Assembly: GCA_026391675.1 (NCBI GenBank)
Contig: JAPLDQ010000034.1
Span: 1 to 64,000, forward strand
Length of the DNA stretch: 64,000 bases
From: Bacteroidota bacterium
GTDB lineage: Bacteria; Bacteroidota; Bacteroidia; Bacteroidales; JACABE01
Direction: 5' to 3'
Positions 26,483-36,076 of this stretch are shown piece after piece (within the stretch, counting starts at the first letter, position 1; each line of letters begins with the position of its first letter). Both the position numbers and the translations under genes were made by a program. The notes under the pieces were generated by a model. That model saw only the letters and a program-made list of their open reading frames with translations. It was not told the origin of the DNA and ran no database searches.

Positions 26483-27739
26483 TTAATCTTTCTTCAAAAT
26501 TTCTTCCGCCATCAGATAACCATGTGCGGTTGCATATATAATAGAACGTGTATATCCCGAACAGTCACCGATAAATTTTAAGTTCAGTAATTTTTCGTTG
26601 TCAAGCAAATTGGAATAAAATTTAATTTCAGGTGCATAAACCAAATTATCAGGATAGGCAATTCCCGGAATTACCTCATTCAGGGTTTCAATAAAATCAA
26701 TAATGCTTTCGATGATACGGCGCGGAAAAGCAAGATTTATATCACCCAGTATATATTGTGATTCGGGCATTGTTGGTTGTATACGATATAAATTTTTTGT
26801 CCTTTTGGAGTTTTTAAAATGATCGTAGGTCTGAAGTATAACTTTTCCTTTACCGGCAAGCAGATTGGAAAGCTTGGCTATGTGAGAACCATAACCGATC
26901 GGATTATTAAACGGCTCAGTTAGCTGTATGGTAACCAGAATGGCAAAATTGGTATTGCGGCTTTTATCTTTCATCTTGGCATGGCCATTAACTGTAACAA
27001 AGTCATCATAATTTTCAGTAACGACAAAACCTGATGGATTATTACAAAAACTGCGGACCATATAGCCTGTTTTGCTCTTATATTTTACCTTAAACTCATA
27101 CATTTCCTTATTTATCTCATCTACTATATGATTGGGGACTTCGTAACGTATGCCCAGATCCACTTTTGTATTATCCAGAATTAATTCGGGATGATTTTTA
27201 AGAATTGAACCTATCAGTTTATGACCGCTCCGTCCCACAGCAACAACCACTTTATCAAAAGCTTCATCGTACTCATTTACATAACATTTATCGTCTTTAA
27301 TATTGACTGACTGAATATTTTCTTCAAATCTGAAACTAATATTTTTAAAGTTTTTAAAGTTTTCGTAAATATTATACAAGACCATTTTCAGCTGATCAGT
27401 ACCCAGATGATAAAAATCAGATGAAACCGGTAAAAATCCTTTTTCATAGAATTTCTTAAAATAATTGCTGTTGGTAAACGACTGACCTGTTTCAACCTGT
27501 TTATCCTCGGTGTTATCAATATAAAAATCAACCAATTTCTTTTGCAGGGCCAGATCAATATGCATATCACCACCCATTTCGGAAGATACAAAAAGCTTGC
27601 CATCTGCTCTGATTCCTGAAATACTTGATGAATAAATATCCTTACTTTTTTCAAATACCACAATTTCATGCCCTTCTGTTTTCATTCTTTCGATAAAACC
27701 TATGGCTGCTGCGCCGAATCCTATGACTGCTATCTTCAT
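26483..27739 (-). CDS. FAD-dependent dehydrogenase-like protein (COG2509 type)
   Basis: A 418-residue Rossmann-fold flavoprotein. The dinucleotide motif is VIGFGAAAIG (residues 4-13) followed by an acidic residue at the end of strand 2 (VVFEKSK). The VVVAVGRSGH segment and the C-terminal FIGDCSGYTRSIIYATAHG segment are characteristic of the uncharacterised COG2509 FAD-dependent dehydrogenases. Function unknown. It lies 27 bp downstream of mtnA on the same strand. Confidence 0.8.
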   Translation of the reverse strand: MKIAVIGFGAAAIGFIERMKTEGHEIVVFEKSKDIYSSSISGIRADGKLFVSSEMGGDMHIDLALQKKLVDFYIDNTEDKQVETGQSFTNSNYFKKFYEKGFLPVSSDFYHLGTDQLKMVLYNIYENFKNFKNISFRFEENIQSVNIKDDKCYVNEYDEAFDKVVVAVGRSGHKLIGSILKNHPELILDNTKVDLGIRYEVPNHIVDEINKEMYEFKVKYKSKTGYMVRSFCNNPSGFVVTENYDDFVTVNGHAKMKDKSRNTNFAILVTIQLTEPFNNPIGYGSHIAKLSNLLAGKGKVILQTYDHFKNSKRTKNLYRIQPTMPESQYILGDINLAFPRRIIESIIDFIETLNEVIPGIAYPDNLVYAPEIKFYSNLLDNEKLLNLKFIGDCSGYTRSIIYATAHGYLMAEEILKKD

Positions 27740-27766
27740 TTGTCTTTTTGTTTTTATGCTTAAATT

Positions 27767-28804
27767 TTACAATACCATATTTTTTATAATCGATTTCTCA
27801 GCCGGAAAAATACCTCTTTCGGTAATAAAACCGGTTATATACGATGCCGGTGTAACATCAAATGCAGGATTATAGGCTGAACTGCCCGGTGAGCACACCA
27901 GTATCCTTGTTAGTTCATTGTTCTCATTTAAACCAGTCTGATACAGCACCTCATCTTCAGAACGTTCTTCAATTATGATATCATCACCTGATTTACAATG
28001 AATATCAAAGGTTGAAAGCGGAGCGGCAATATAAAAAGGAATACCAAAAGTTTTGGCAATGATGGCCTTTTCAAAAGTTCCTATTTTATTGGCTGCATCA
28101 CCATTGGCTGCAATGCGGTCGGCACCTGTTATCATAATGTCTATTTTTCCTTTTGAAGCCAGATAAGCTGCGGCATTATCGGGAATTATGGTATGCGGGA
28201 CATTTTCGTTGTGCAATTCCCATGCAGTAAGCCTTGCACCCTGACTACGCGGTCGGGTTTCATCAACATAGACAAACACATTTTTAGATTCCCTGTGTGC
28301 CTGGTAAATGGGTGACAGTGCACTTCCATAATCTGAAAAAGCCAGCCAGCCGGCATTACAATGCGTTAGTATTTTTGAATTCCTTTTTATTAAGGCGTTA
28401 CCATGAATACCTATCAATTTTCCGGCTTCTGCATCCTCATCTGCTATCTGTTGGGCTTCCGAAACAGCTTTTACTGCTGATTTACAACCAGCCAGAAAAA
28501 CACGCTCAGTAGCATAGAAAAGGTTTCTTGCTGTTGGGCGGCTTGCTTCTATTTCTTTTTTTGCATTTTCAGCAAATTTAATATCTCCCTTTGCTTCAAT
28601 AAAGGCTTGTGCCATAGCATAAGCAGCTGCTACACCGATAGCACCGGCACCTCTGACTATCATGGTCTTTATGGCTTCAATGCTTGCCTGATAATTTTTT
28701 GCTTCGTGCAATTCAAACTGAAAAGGCAGGAGATTCTGATTGATCATGATTACCTTATCGTTTTCCATCCAAATGGTACGGTAGTGCTTGCCGTTTACAT
28801 TCAT
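27767..28804 (-). CDS. mtnA: S-methyl-5-thioribose-1-phosphate isomerase MtnA
   Basis: A 345-residue isomerase of the methionine salvage pathway converting methylthioribose-1-phosphate to methylthioribulose-1-phosphate. Diagnostic segments are RGAGAIGV (51-58), the catalytic cysteine C149 in THCNAG and the catalytic aspartate D229 in ITGADRIAANGD. Length is normal. No other mtn genes are nearby, so the salvage route may be partial or dispersed. Confidence 0.95.
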   Translation of the reverse strand: MNVNGKHYRTIWMENDKVIMINQNLLPFQFELHEAKNYQASIEAIKTMIVRGAGAIGVAAAYAMAQAFIEAKGDIKFAENAKKEIEASRPTARNLFYATERVFLAGCKSAVKAVSEAQQIADEDAEAGKLIGIHGNALIKRNSKILTHCNAGWLAFSDYGSALSPIYQAHRESKNVFVYVDETRPRSQGARLTAWELHNENVPHTIIPDNAAAYLASKGKIDIMITGADRIAANGDAANKIGTFEKAIIAKTFGIPFYIAAPLSTFDIHCKSGDDIIIEERSEDEVLYQTGLNENNELTRILVCSPGSSAYNPAFDVTPASYITGFITERGIFPAEKSIIKNMVL

Positions 28805-28888
28805 TATTAATGAGTTAAAATATTAATCTGTTTTTTGAATTATTTTTTAAAAGTAAGGAAAAAACATGAATGCTGAGAATGTAATTAT

Positions 28889-30307
28889 CTATTTTTTCAC
28901 CATGTTTTTATAATGATAATAGCGGTCCAAGACCTCATTTACAAAACGATAGGTTTCGTATCCACGGGAATAACCAAATTTTACAGCAGTATCATTATAA
29001 AATTTGGGTTTCGACATCAGCCTGATGTAAACTTCCACATTATTGGTCCATATATTGGGATTCTGACCGTATTTTTTACAAAGATTACGGGCATCCATAA
29101 TATGATCAAATCCTGCATTGTAGGCTGCCAGCGTAAATTTTATGCGTTCATCGGGTTTAGTTATTTCTTTTGGCAACAATTTGTCCAGCAATCTTATTAA
29201 TCTGACTCCCCCTTTAATTTGATCAGCTACTGAGGATTTTTCTGTTATTCCAAATTTGTAAGCAGTTCCGGGCATCATTTGCATTACACCAAATGCACCC
29301 GACCAGCCCACCAGATTGGGCTGAAAATTAGATTCCTGATAAATAAGGGAAGCCAGCAAACGCCAGTCCCAGCCAATCATATGACTGTGCTTTTTTATTG
29401 CGGCATCAAATTTTGAGATTTTGTGTCTTTTTATGGTATATAATTCATTGTGTACTATGCCTATTGTTCTTGAATTCCGGTAATAGGTATCGTATATCTT
29501 TTTATAAGCAGCTGTCGTTAGAAATTCACTGAGCCAGTTATTTAAAATCACTAAAAAATCTTCAGATTCCTGACGGACAGCCCAGCCCAGGCTTTGTTTT
29601 CCATCTATAGGCAGGTTTATATCCAGATTGTTAAAATAGGTAGTATTGACCTGGGCAAAATTCTCATCAGATACGGCATAATCGATAATACCGTTGGCTA
29701 CCTGTTCAATCAGCTGTTCGGTTTCATTGGTATCACTTTCAATAATATTGATTTTCTGTTTGATCTCTTCCTGTACTTTCTGCAACTGATCAAAATGAAT
29801 GCTGTTTTTCTGCACATATACCGTTTTGCCAGCCAGATCCGATAAATTCTTAATTACAAAAGTATTCTTCAGCTTTTCATCCTTTGTTTTTTCAGGATTT
29901 CGCTGTATTAATACTTCCCTGGTCTGAAAAATGGGTATTGTAAAATTTACAATCCTCCTGCGATGTTCATTGATCGTGATATTTTCGGCAATCAAATCGC
30001 ATTTGCCAACAGCCAGCAAGCCAGCAGTTGAAGCAATATCATTGGCAACAATAATTTCAAGTTTTACTCCTAAATAATGGGCGAATGCATTGAGCAATTC
30101 CAGCTGAAATCCCATCGGATAGCCTTTATATATAAAGTAATCAACTGAATTGGTATTGGTGGTGGCAATGAGTGTGCCTCTTTTTTTAATGATTTTCAGT
30201 AAATTTTCCTTCGCTTTTACTTTTTCTTTAATTTCGGCATTGTGGCAGGAGACCACAGCGAAAAGAAACAGGAATAAAAATATTTTTTTTAGCGATTTAT
30301 ACTTCAT
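28889..30307 (-). CDS. MltF-like membrane-bound lytic transglycosylase lipoprotein
   Basis: A 472-residue envelope lipoprotein: signal peptide with lipobox VVSC, lipidated at C21. Residues about 40-280 form a periplasmic substrate-binding (SBP_bac_3) domain, and the C-terminal part is an SLT lysozyme-like domain with the catalytic glutamate in YQESNF (about residue 324) and the GAFGVMQMMPGTA and AAYNAG motifs. This two-domain layout is that of MltF, which cleaves peptidoglycan glycan strands. No operon partner is obvious. Confidence 0.92.
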   Translation of the reverse strand: MKYKSLKKIFLFLFLFAVVSCHNAEIKEKVKAKENLLKIIKKRGTLIATTNTNSVDYFIYKGYPMGFQLELLNAFAHYLGVKLEIIVANDIASTAGLLAVGKCDLIAENITINEHRRRIVNFTIPIFQTREVLIQRNPEKTKDEKLKNTFVIKNLSDLAGKTVYVQKNSIHFDQLQKVQEEIKQKINIIESDTNETEQLIEQVANGIIDYAVSDENFAQVNTTYFNNLDINLPIDGKQSLGWAVRQESEDFLVILNNWLSEFLTTAAYKKIYDTYYRNSRTIGIVHNELYTIKRHKISKFDAAIKKHSHMIGWDWRLLASLIYQESNFQPNLVGWSGAFGVMQMMPGTAYKFGITEKSSVADQIKGGVRLIRLLDKLLPKEITKPDERIKFTLAAYNAGFDHIMDARNLCKKYGQNPNIWTNNVEVYIRLMSKPKFYNDTAVKFGYSRGYETYRFVNEVLDRYYHYKNMVKK

Positions 30308-30324
30308 GCAAAAAAATTAATCCA

Positions 30325-30332
30325 CAAATATA
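30325..30332 (-). promoter_or_regulatory. Candidate -7 box (TATATTTG) for the MltF-like gene
   Basis: A TAnnTTTG match on the minus strand 18 bp before the ATG; no -33 partner at the usual spacing. Confidence 0.3.
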
Positions 30333-30411
30333 AACAAATTGAATCCAAAATCTATTATTGATTAATATACTGTGAATTAAGTTGAAAGAATGTTAATAAA
30401 AAACCGGAAAA

Positions 30412-32211
30412 TCAAACTTCAGCAATTTCTTTCCAATCGCCGTTTTGTTTTATCAGTCCAATAAGCTTTTCAATAGCTTCGGTTTCCGGGATATTCTTTT
30501 CAACAAGATTTTTGCCTTTGTAAAGGCTTATTTTTGCGGCGCCGGCACCCACATAGCCATAATGTGCATCGGCCATTTCGCCCGGACCGTTTACAATACA
30601 GCCCATTACTGCTATTTTAAGTCCTTTCAGATGTGAAGTGCGTTCTTTTATTGATTTCAGGGCAGCCTGTATGTTGAATTGGGTTCTGCCGCAGGACGGA
30701 CATGCAATAAACTCTGTTCTTGTTATCCTTACACCGCTCGCCTGCAGTATTGCAAATGAAGTTGCTGTAATTTCTTCATCTGAAAAATTTGGATTTTCCA
30801 GCCAGATTCCATCACAGAAACCATCATGCAATAATGCTGAATAATCGGCTGCAGCCTGTATCTGAAAGCATTCTTTGTCCTGACAATGATAGGTTCTTTT
30901 TACAATAACAGGCATTTGTATGTTGGCTTTCAACAATTGAGCAAAGAAAAGTCTGTGGTTTTTTATGCCTTCACCTTCAAATGCTGTAATAAAAATCAGG
31001 TTTTTCTGATTTTTGAGAGATTCCTTTAATGCATTATCCTTAAAATCCAAGGATTGCGGATTTGTAAGTATAATAAAACGGATATTTTCGTCATTTTTTA
31101 TTTCATCCGGCTGATTCCATGCTGAAATAAGTTCAAATTCCTGCATTGTGCCATTGTTTTTAATCTTATTCCCGCCAATGCTGTAATCAGCTTTCCCGCC
31201 TGCGTCCTTTGCAAATACGGCAACAGGCATAAATCCTCCTATATTATCAATACATTGAGACGTTCTTCTTGCATAGCGGTAAGGATCTACAGGATATTCC
31301 GTTTGCTGAACTTCTGTTTCTTCCTTTATTTCCCTGTTTTTATAATAATCAATTATCTTTCGGGCTACAGGAATTTCCAATTCCGGCTCTTCGGTAAGCG
31401 AAACCCTTATGGTGTCGCCAATTCCATCTTCCAGTAATGCACCAATGCCACCTGCCGATTTAATACGGCCGTCTTCAGCATCCCCGGCTTCGGTAACACC
31501 CAGATGTATGGGATAATTCATGCCTTCTTCCTTCATAGTAGCTACAAGTAAACGGGTGGAGGCAATCATAACTTTTACATTGCTCGATTTCATGGATAAA
31601 ACCAGGTTTCTGAAATCAAACTGCTCACAAATACGAATAAATTCCATGGCGGATTCCACCATACCCTTTGGGGTATCTCCATAGCGGTTTAATATCCTGT
31701 TCGAAAGCGAACCATGATTGCTGCCCAGGCGTAGCGCCGTTTGATTTTTTTTGCAAATCTCTATCAGTGGAAACAAACGTTCAGCTATCCGCTGCAACTC
31801 ATCCCTGTATTCCTCTTCGCTAAATTCAAATTTATCCGTATTCCGGTCAACATAATTCCCGGGATTGATACGCACTTTTTCCACAATAGCCGCAGCCACC
31901 TCAGCTGCTTTGGGATTAAAATGGATATCTGCAATTAAAGGTGTAGTAAAACCCCTTATATATAATTCGTTTTTGATTACAGCAAGATGCTCTGCTTCTT
32001 TAATTCCGGGTGCTGTAATACGTACATACTCACAGCCGGCTTCTATCATGCGGATGGATTGCTCAACCGTGGCCAGCGTATCCATGGTAGCCGTATTGCA
32101 CATGGATTGTATGCGGATGGGATTACTGCCGCCCAAAGCCGTGTTGCCAATCTTAACTTCTCTGCTGAAAAAGCGCTGGCAGGAATAGGGATTTTCGGTA
32201 AATTGAAACAT
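30412..32211 (-). CDS. ispG: 4-hydroxy-3-methylbut-2-enyl-diphosphate synthase IspG (large form)
   Basis: A 599-residue Fe-S enzyme of the MEP isoprenoid pathway. The N-terminal TIM-barrel has the IQSMCNT and ADIHFNPKAA segments. The C-terminal cluster domain has CPSCGRTQFN (about residues 503-512) and GCIVNGPGE (about 537). Between them is the extra central domain that makes the protein about 200 residues longer than the E. coli form, as in Chlamydia, plants and Bacteroidota. Immediately downstream of a radical SAM gene on the same strand (27 bp). Confidence 0.96.
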   Translation of the reverse strand: MFQFTENPYSCQRFFSREVKIGNTALGGSNPIRIQSMCNTATMDTLATVEQSIRMIEAGCEYVRITAPGIKEAEHLAVIKNELYIRGFTTPLIADIHFNPKAAEVAAAIVEKVRINPGNYVDRNTDKFEFSEEEYRDELQRIAERLFPLIEICKKNQTALRLGSNHGSLSNRILNRYGDTPKGMVESAMEFIRICEQFDFRNLVLSMKSSNVKVMIASTRLLVATMKEEGMNYPIHLGVTEAGDAEDGRIKSAGGIGALLEDGIGDTIRVSLTEEPELEIPVARKIIDYYKNREIKEETEVQQTEYPVDPYRYARRTSQCIDNIGGFMPVAVFAKDAGGKADYSIGGNKIKNNGTMQEFELISAWNQPDEIKNDENIRFIILTNPQSLDFKDNALKESLKNQKNLIFITAFEGEGIKNHRLFFAQLLKANIQMPVIVKRTYHCQDKECFQIQAAADYSALLHDGFCDGIWLENPNFSDEEITATSFAILQASGVRITRTEFIACPSCGRTQFNIQAALKSIKERTSHLKGLKIAVMGCIVNGPGEMADAHYGYVGAGAAKISLYKGKNLVEKNIPETEAIEKLIGLIKQNGDWKEIAEV

Positions 32212-32238
32212 GAATCTTATAAATTCGTTATTGCATGT

Positions 32239-33561
32239 TTAATGCTGTGCCAATAAATTCAGGTCTCCGGCTACTTTTATGTTGATTTTTAATATATCGT
32301 CGGCTGTAACGGTCTGTTTTCCGGACAGTTCAAGGTATTCCTGAATCAGGCGTGCCAAAAGAACACTTGCCGTACAGGGATGTGTAAATGTTTTATAATA
32401 TGATTTGTAAGGGTTGTACAGCAAATCGATAAAATCAAATGCTTTATGCGAAGTAAAAGCCTGAGAAACCTCATCATTAAAGCTGTTTATAACTTCAAAC
32501 AGGCTCTGTGTGTGAATATTGCCAAGGTTATTCATGCCAACCCCATACATACAGGATCTTACTCCACCATCAGGTGCTATAGTAAGCATACTCGGCTGAT
32601 AGAAACCTTTGGTTTTGCAAAGGCTCTTCAATATGAGATCTTTCAGAGGGATTTTATTTGCAGCGCTGTTGGCTTCTGTATTTGCACCACCCATATCCAC
32701 CAGTTCCATGCTAATGGGTGTCATAAATTTAAGCTCTGAAATCGATAATTCTGTCTTCAGCTTGTCAATAAATGCTGTAAGCTGCGTATTAGTGGTTTCT
32801 GTTGAAACCAGTTCATAGTGCAGACCGTTATTTTCGCAGGCTTCAACAACCGAAAAAACATGTTTTTCGCCCAGCATATCTTTATATATCCGGCTGTCGA
32901 AACTTAAAGCCAACTGACTTAAACCGCTTTTTTTGAGTGTTTTAATCAATGCCAGAGGTGTAGCAAAACGCTGATCGCCGGCTTTGAACAATATTTTATT
33001 TCCCCAGTACAAATTGGTAAACAATCGTGTGGGAATACCATAGCTTGCAGCATAACGTATCAGTTCAAAAATATCAACATTGGCCAGTAAGGCTTCACCG
33101 CCTGTAAAATTGATACCGTTTTCGATTAGTCCGGCAAAATAAGCATCAGCAATTATACTTTTAATCTTTTCAAAAGATAGTTCCTTGTTCTTAAAATTAC
33201 TTCTGATATTGGAAAGTATGCAGTGGGGACAATTGGAATTGCAGTTATAGGTAAGTTCGAGATTTATGGCTTCAACATGAGCTAATGGAAAATGCTGATA
33301 AGCAGCTTTAAATTCTTCTGCTTTGGCTTTAAACTCAGTCTTTTTAATTTCAACTGTTTTTATTAAGCCCAATGCTTCCAGCTTGCTGAAGTTTTTATCC
33401 GACAAAACCTCAGTACAAGGCAATAATCCGTCATAATACAATTGGAACAAACACTGATTCAGTTTTTCATTATGAATACCGGCCAAATCCAGTCTGTTCC
33501 TGAGTAAGTCTTTCTTAATCAGGTTGCAGCAAAGGTTTGTCAACTGTATGGCTTGTATCAT
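32239..33561 (-). CDS. Radical SAM protein with SPASM-like C-terminus
   Basis: A 440-residue radical SAM enzyme. The cluster motif is CNSNCPHC (C107, C111, C114), preceded by an N-terminal helical domain of about 95 residues. NFTGGEALL follows as the SAM-binding GGE-type motif. The C-terminal part has TIAPDGGVRSCMYGVGMNNLGNI, the layout of SPASM-type proteins, but only a few cysteines are visible, so the auxiliary cluster may be incomplete. Substrate unknown; no small peptide substrate gene is visible next to it. It lies upstream of ispG on the same strand. Confidence 0.8.
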   Translation of the reverse strand: MIQAIQLTNLCCNLIKKDLLRNRLDLAGIHNEKLNQCLFQLYYDGLLPCTEVLSDKNFSKLEALGLIKTVEIKKTEFKAKAEEFKAAYQHFPLAHVEAINLELTYNCNSNCPHCILSNIRSNFKNKELSFEKIKSIIADAYFAGLIENGINFTGGEALLANVDIFELIRYAASYGIPTRLFTNLYWGNKILFKAGDQRFATPLALIKTLKKSGLSQLALSFDSRIYKDMLGEKHVFSVVEACENNGLHYELVSTETTNTQLTAFIDKLKTELSISELKFMTPISMELVDMGGANTEANSAANKIPLKDLILKSLCKTKGFYQPSMLTIAPDGGVRSCMYGVGMNNLGNIHTQSLFEVINSFNDEVSQAFTSHKAFDFIDLLYNPYKSYYKTFTHPCTASVLLARLIQEYLELSGKQTVTADDILKINIKVAGDLNLLAQH

Positions 33562-33583
33562 TTTTCAACGCTTCTTCAGTTTA

Positions 33584-33591
33584 CAAACCTA
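33584..33591 (-). promoter_or_regulatory. Candidate -7 box (TAGGTTTG) for the radical SAM-ispG genes
   Basis: A TAnnTTTG match on the minus strand 22 bp before the ATG; no clear -33. Confidence 0.3.
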
Positions 33592-33700
33592 CGAAATATT
33601 TTTGAAAAATTAGGATTGTTCTAAATAAAAAACATATATCATTGAATTTTAGTAAATTGAAAAATCACATCTTGCATAAATATTTAAGTCAAAAAATTAA

Positions 33701-33708
33701 TACTTTTG
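33701..33708 (+). promoter_or_regulatory. Candidate -7 box (TACTTTTG) for the secreted protease
   Basis: A TAnnTTTG match 16 bp before the TTG start of the protease. The short distance supports a start no further upstream. Confidence 0.35.
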
Positions 33709-33724
33709 TAAAAAATACCTTCAA

Positions 33725-35614
33725 TTGAAAAGAACAGCCTTCATCATCTATTTTTCATTTGCCATGCTGCTTTTAATGCAGGCATTTTCGCTTAAAAGTC
33801 AGATCAGCATTGGTGGTATTCCTTGCAGTTTTGAATATAATTTTAGTAAAGCTGCAATTCCAACTGTAGCAATCAGCAAACCCAATATCACTCAATTATT
33901 GCTGGAAGATAATATAGCTGCAAAAAATGGAGAAGCCTACCGTATGGGAATTTTATTGCCTGTTAACAAAGGCATACACAATAGCGGAAGCTGGACAAAT
34001 CTGAAAAATGGAGATAAAATCTGGCAATTAAGGGTTCAAAGCAAAGATGCGCTGGCCACAGCCTTTTATTTTGATAGCTTTTATTTACCCAAAGGCAGTA
34101 AATTATTTGTATATAACGACGACAGAGCCAGTCTTATCGGGGCATTTACAGCCAATAACAATCACAAAAGTGGCATGTTTGCTACAAGTCTGATATTGGG
34201 CGATGCAGCCATACTAGAATATTATCAGCCATTTTCGGTAACTGATACGGTAATACTTAATATTGCTGAAATAAACTATGCCTACAGGGGTGTAAATAAT
34301 TACAAATATGGCTTCGGTTCATCCGAATCCTGTGAAGTCAATATGAATTGTGCTGAAGGAAACAACTGGCAACTGGAAAAGAAAGGCGTTTGCCGTATTA
34401 ATATCCGTAAAAGCGGCGGCACTTACTGGTGCACGGGTTCTTTGGTAAACAATACACTGCAGGATTATACACCTTATCTGCTCACTGCCGACCATTGCGG
34501 CAACGGTGCTTCTGCATCAGATATTGCACAATGGATGTTTTACTTCAATTATGAAGCGACTTCGTGCAGCAATCCTTCTTCGGAAGGCGGTTTGGCTGCA
34601 CAAAGCATGACAGGTGCAATTAAAATCGCTAATGGAGGCAATTCAGGCAATACAGGCAGCGATTTCTTTTTGCTTAAGTTAAATAACAATGTCCCGGATG
34701 CTTACAATCCATGCTTCCTGGGTTGGGACAGAAGTGGTGATTCAAGTCTGACGGGAGTTTCTATTCATCATCCTGCCGGAGACATAAAGAAAATAAGTAC
34801 TTATACAGTACCTCTGGTGACAGCTGCCTATCAAACGGCATTATCGCACTGGAAGGTTTACTGGAGTGCCACAGCAAACGGTAACGGAGTAACCGAAGGC
34901 GGTTCATCCGGTTCTCCGATTTTTAATGCTTCGGGCAGGATTATAGGGACCTTAACCGGAGGTCAGTCCGATTGCAGTAATCCCACAGGCGAAGATTATT
35001 ACGGAAAATTCGACTGGCACTGGGATAAAGACGGCAGTACTGCTGCAGAACATCTGAAAGAATGGCTGGATCCATCGGGCAGCAATGTAAAGCAGCTAAA
35101 CAGTATTTTATACAAAAAAGTCGATTTTGAAGCCAATACCACGCTTGTAAAATTGGGCTCAAGTGTTAATTTTACAAATAAATCAATAGGTGGTCCGTTT
35201 TTATATCAGTGGTCTTTCGAAAACGGAACACCGGCAACATCAATATCAGAAAACCCAATCAACATCAGCTTCCCGGCTATTGGATTCTATGATGTATCGC
35301 TTAAAGCAAGTAATATTGATACAGTAATTAATCTTACAAAAACTGATTACATCCGGGTTTGGGACGATATTAAGATTTATGTTACAAATTCAAACTCACA
35401 TTTATGGGTTGATTTAGGTAATAATCTCTATACATATTTCAATCTTTATGTTTTTGATGTCAGTGGTAAAAAACTTCTGGCTTTTGAAAACAATACGATA
35501 AATCAGAATACTTATAGTTTTAACCTCAACTGCCTGAGCAGTGGGGTATATTTTATTCGAATAAATTCAAATCTGGGAACCTATAATAAAAAAATTGTAA
35601 TTATCAGGCCCTGA
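33725..35614 (+). CDS. Secreted Lys-C-like serine protease with PKD and T9SS-type C-terminus
   Basis: A 629-residue exported trypsin-fold protease. The frame opens at a TTG; no in-frame ATG gives a full signal peptide, so TTG is the probable start. Catalytic triad: H257 (LTADHCG), D313 (GSDFFLL) and S395 (GGSSGSP). The many cysteines (WCTGSL, ADHCG, TSCSNP) fit disulfides of lysyl-endopeptidase-like enzymes. A PKD domain spans about 475-545 (NFTNKSIGGPFLYQWSFENG). The last about 75 residues (FDVSGKKLLAFE ... GVYFIRI) resemble a T9SS sorting domain. Expected to act outside the cell. Confidence 0.9.
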   Translation: MKRTAFIIYFSFAMLLLMQAFSLKSQISIGGIPCSFEYNFSKAAIPTVAISKPNITQLLLEDNIAAKNGEAYRMGILLPVNKGIHNSGSWTNLKNGDKIWQLRVQSKDALATAFYFDSFYLPKGSKLFVYNDDRASLIGAFTANNNHKSGMFATSLILGDAAILEYYQPFSVTDTVILNIAEINYAYRGVNNYKYGFGSSESCEVNMNCAEGNNWQLEKKGVCRINIRKSGGTYWCTGSLVNNTLQDYTPYLLTADHCGNGASASDIAQWMFYFNYEATSCSNPSSEGGLAAQSMTGAIKIANGGNSGNTGSDFFLLKLNNNVPDAYNPCFLGWDRSGDSSLTGVSIHHPAGDIKKISTYTVPLVTAAYQTALSHWKVYWSATANGNGVTEGGSSGSPIFNASGRIIGTLTGGQSDCSNPTGEDYYGKFDWHWDKDGSTAAEHLKEWLDPSGSNVKQLNSILYKKVDFEANTTLVKLGSSVNFTNKSIGGPFLYQWSFENGTPATSISENPINISFPAIGFYDVSLKASNIDTVINLTKTDYIRVWDDIKIYVTNSNSHLWVDLGNNLYTYFNLYVFDVSGKKLLAFENNTINQNTYSFNLNCLSSGVYFIRINSNLGTYNKKIVIIRP

Positions 35615-35621
35615 GAAATAA

Positions 35622-35932
35622 TGTGTTAATTCGGTGATGCGGTAATGCGGTAATTTACCTGAACGCTAATGATGCGATTTGTTATTAATTAACGCTGATC
35701 TTTGATAGTGGATAAAAACTGTAAGTATTCCAAATAATTTAAGTATTCTAAGTACTTCTTTCGTTACTTCTGCATTGCTTACCAGTCCCACCGCTATTTA
35801 AAAAGCTTGATCCAGCACGTGCGGGAGTATTTGAGGAAAGTCCGGCTTCGTAGTGAGATTAATGCATTTAGTTAGATACTTTATTCAGGTGCAGTTTCAT
35901 CATCGTATTACCGCATCACCGAATTAACACAT
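35622..35932. repeat. MITE-like element bounded by 26-bp inverted repeats
   Basis: Both 26-bp arms match perfectly, separated by 259 bp with no open frame of note. The layout resembles a non-autonomous element or a decayed insertion sequence. No target-site duplication is evident. Confidence 0.55.
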
Positions 35933-36042
35933 CAAAATCACATTTTTCACCTCATCTTTTCAACTTGTTCTTCATTTCGGTATTAACAATGGATTGTTCA
36001 TTTATAATCAATTTCCTGTCAGCAGACTTGCCGGCTTTAGCT

Positions 36043-36050
36043 TAATTTTG
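36043..36050 (+). promoter_or_regulatory. Candidate -7 box (TAATTTTG)
   Basis: A TAnnTTTG match 27 bp before the 926-residue protein; no good -33 element. Confidence 0.3.
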
Positions 36051-36076
36051 AATGTTCGAAAAAGTCCATAAATTTT

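Larger units (their letters stand above)
35615..36076. other. Gene-free 462-bp segment with a 26-bp perfect inverted repeat
   Basis: I see no credible gene. Perfect inverted arms lie at 35622-35647 and 35907-35932 (core TTAATTCGGTGATGCGGTAA). The interior holds short AT-rich direct repeats (AAGTATTC-type) and a GC-richer island near 35780-35870. Confidence 0.6.

Noticed and set aside
35800-35870. GAGGAAAGTCCGG resembles the conserved P4 strand of RNase P RNA
   Set aside because: Only this one box is present. The matching 3' half of P4 (ACAGAA-type) and the other conserved regions are not found within the next 300 bp, so it cannot be called rnpB.
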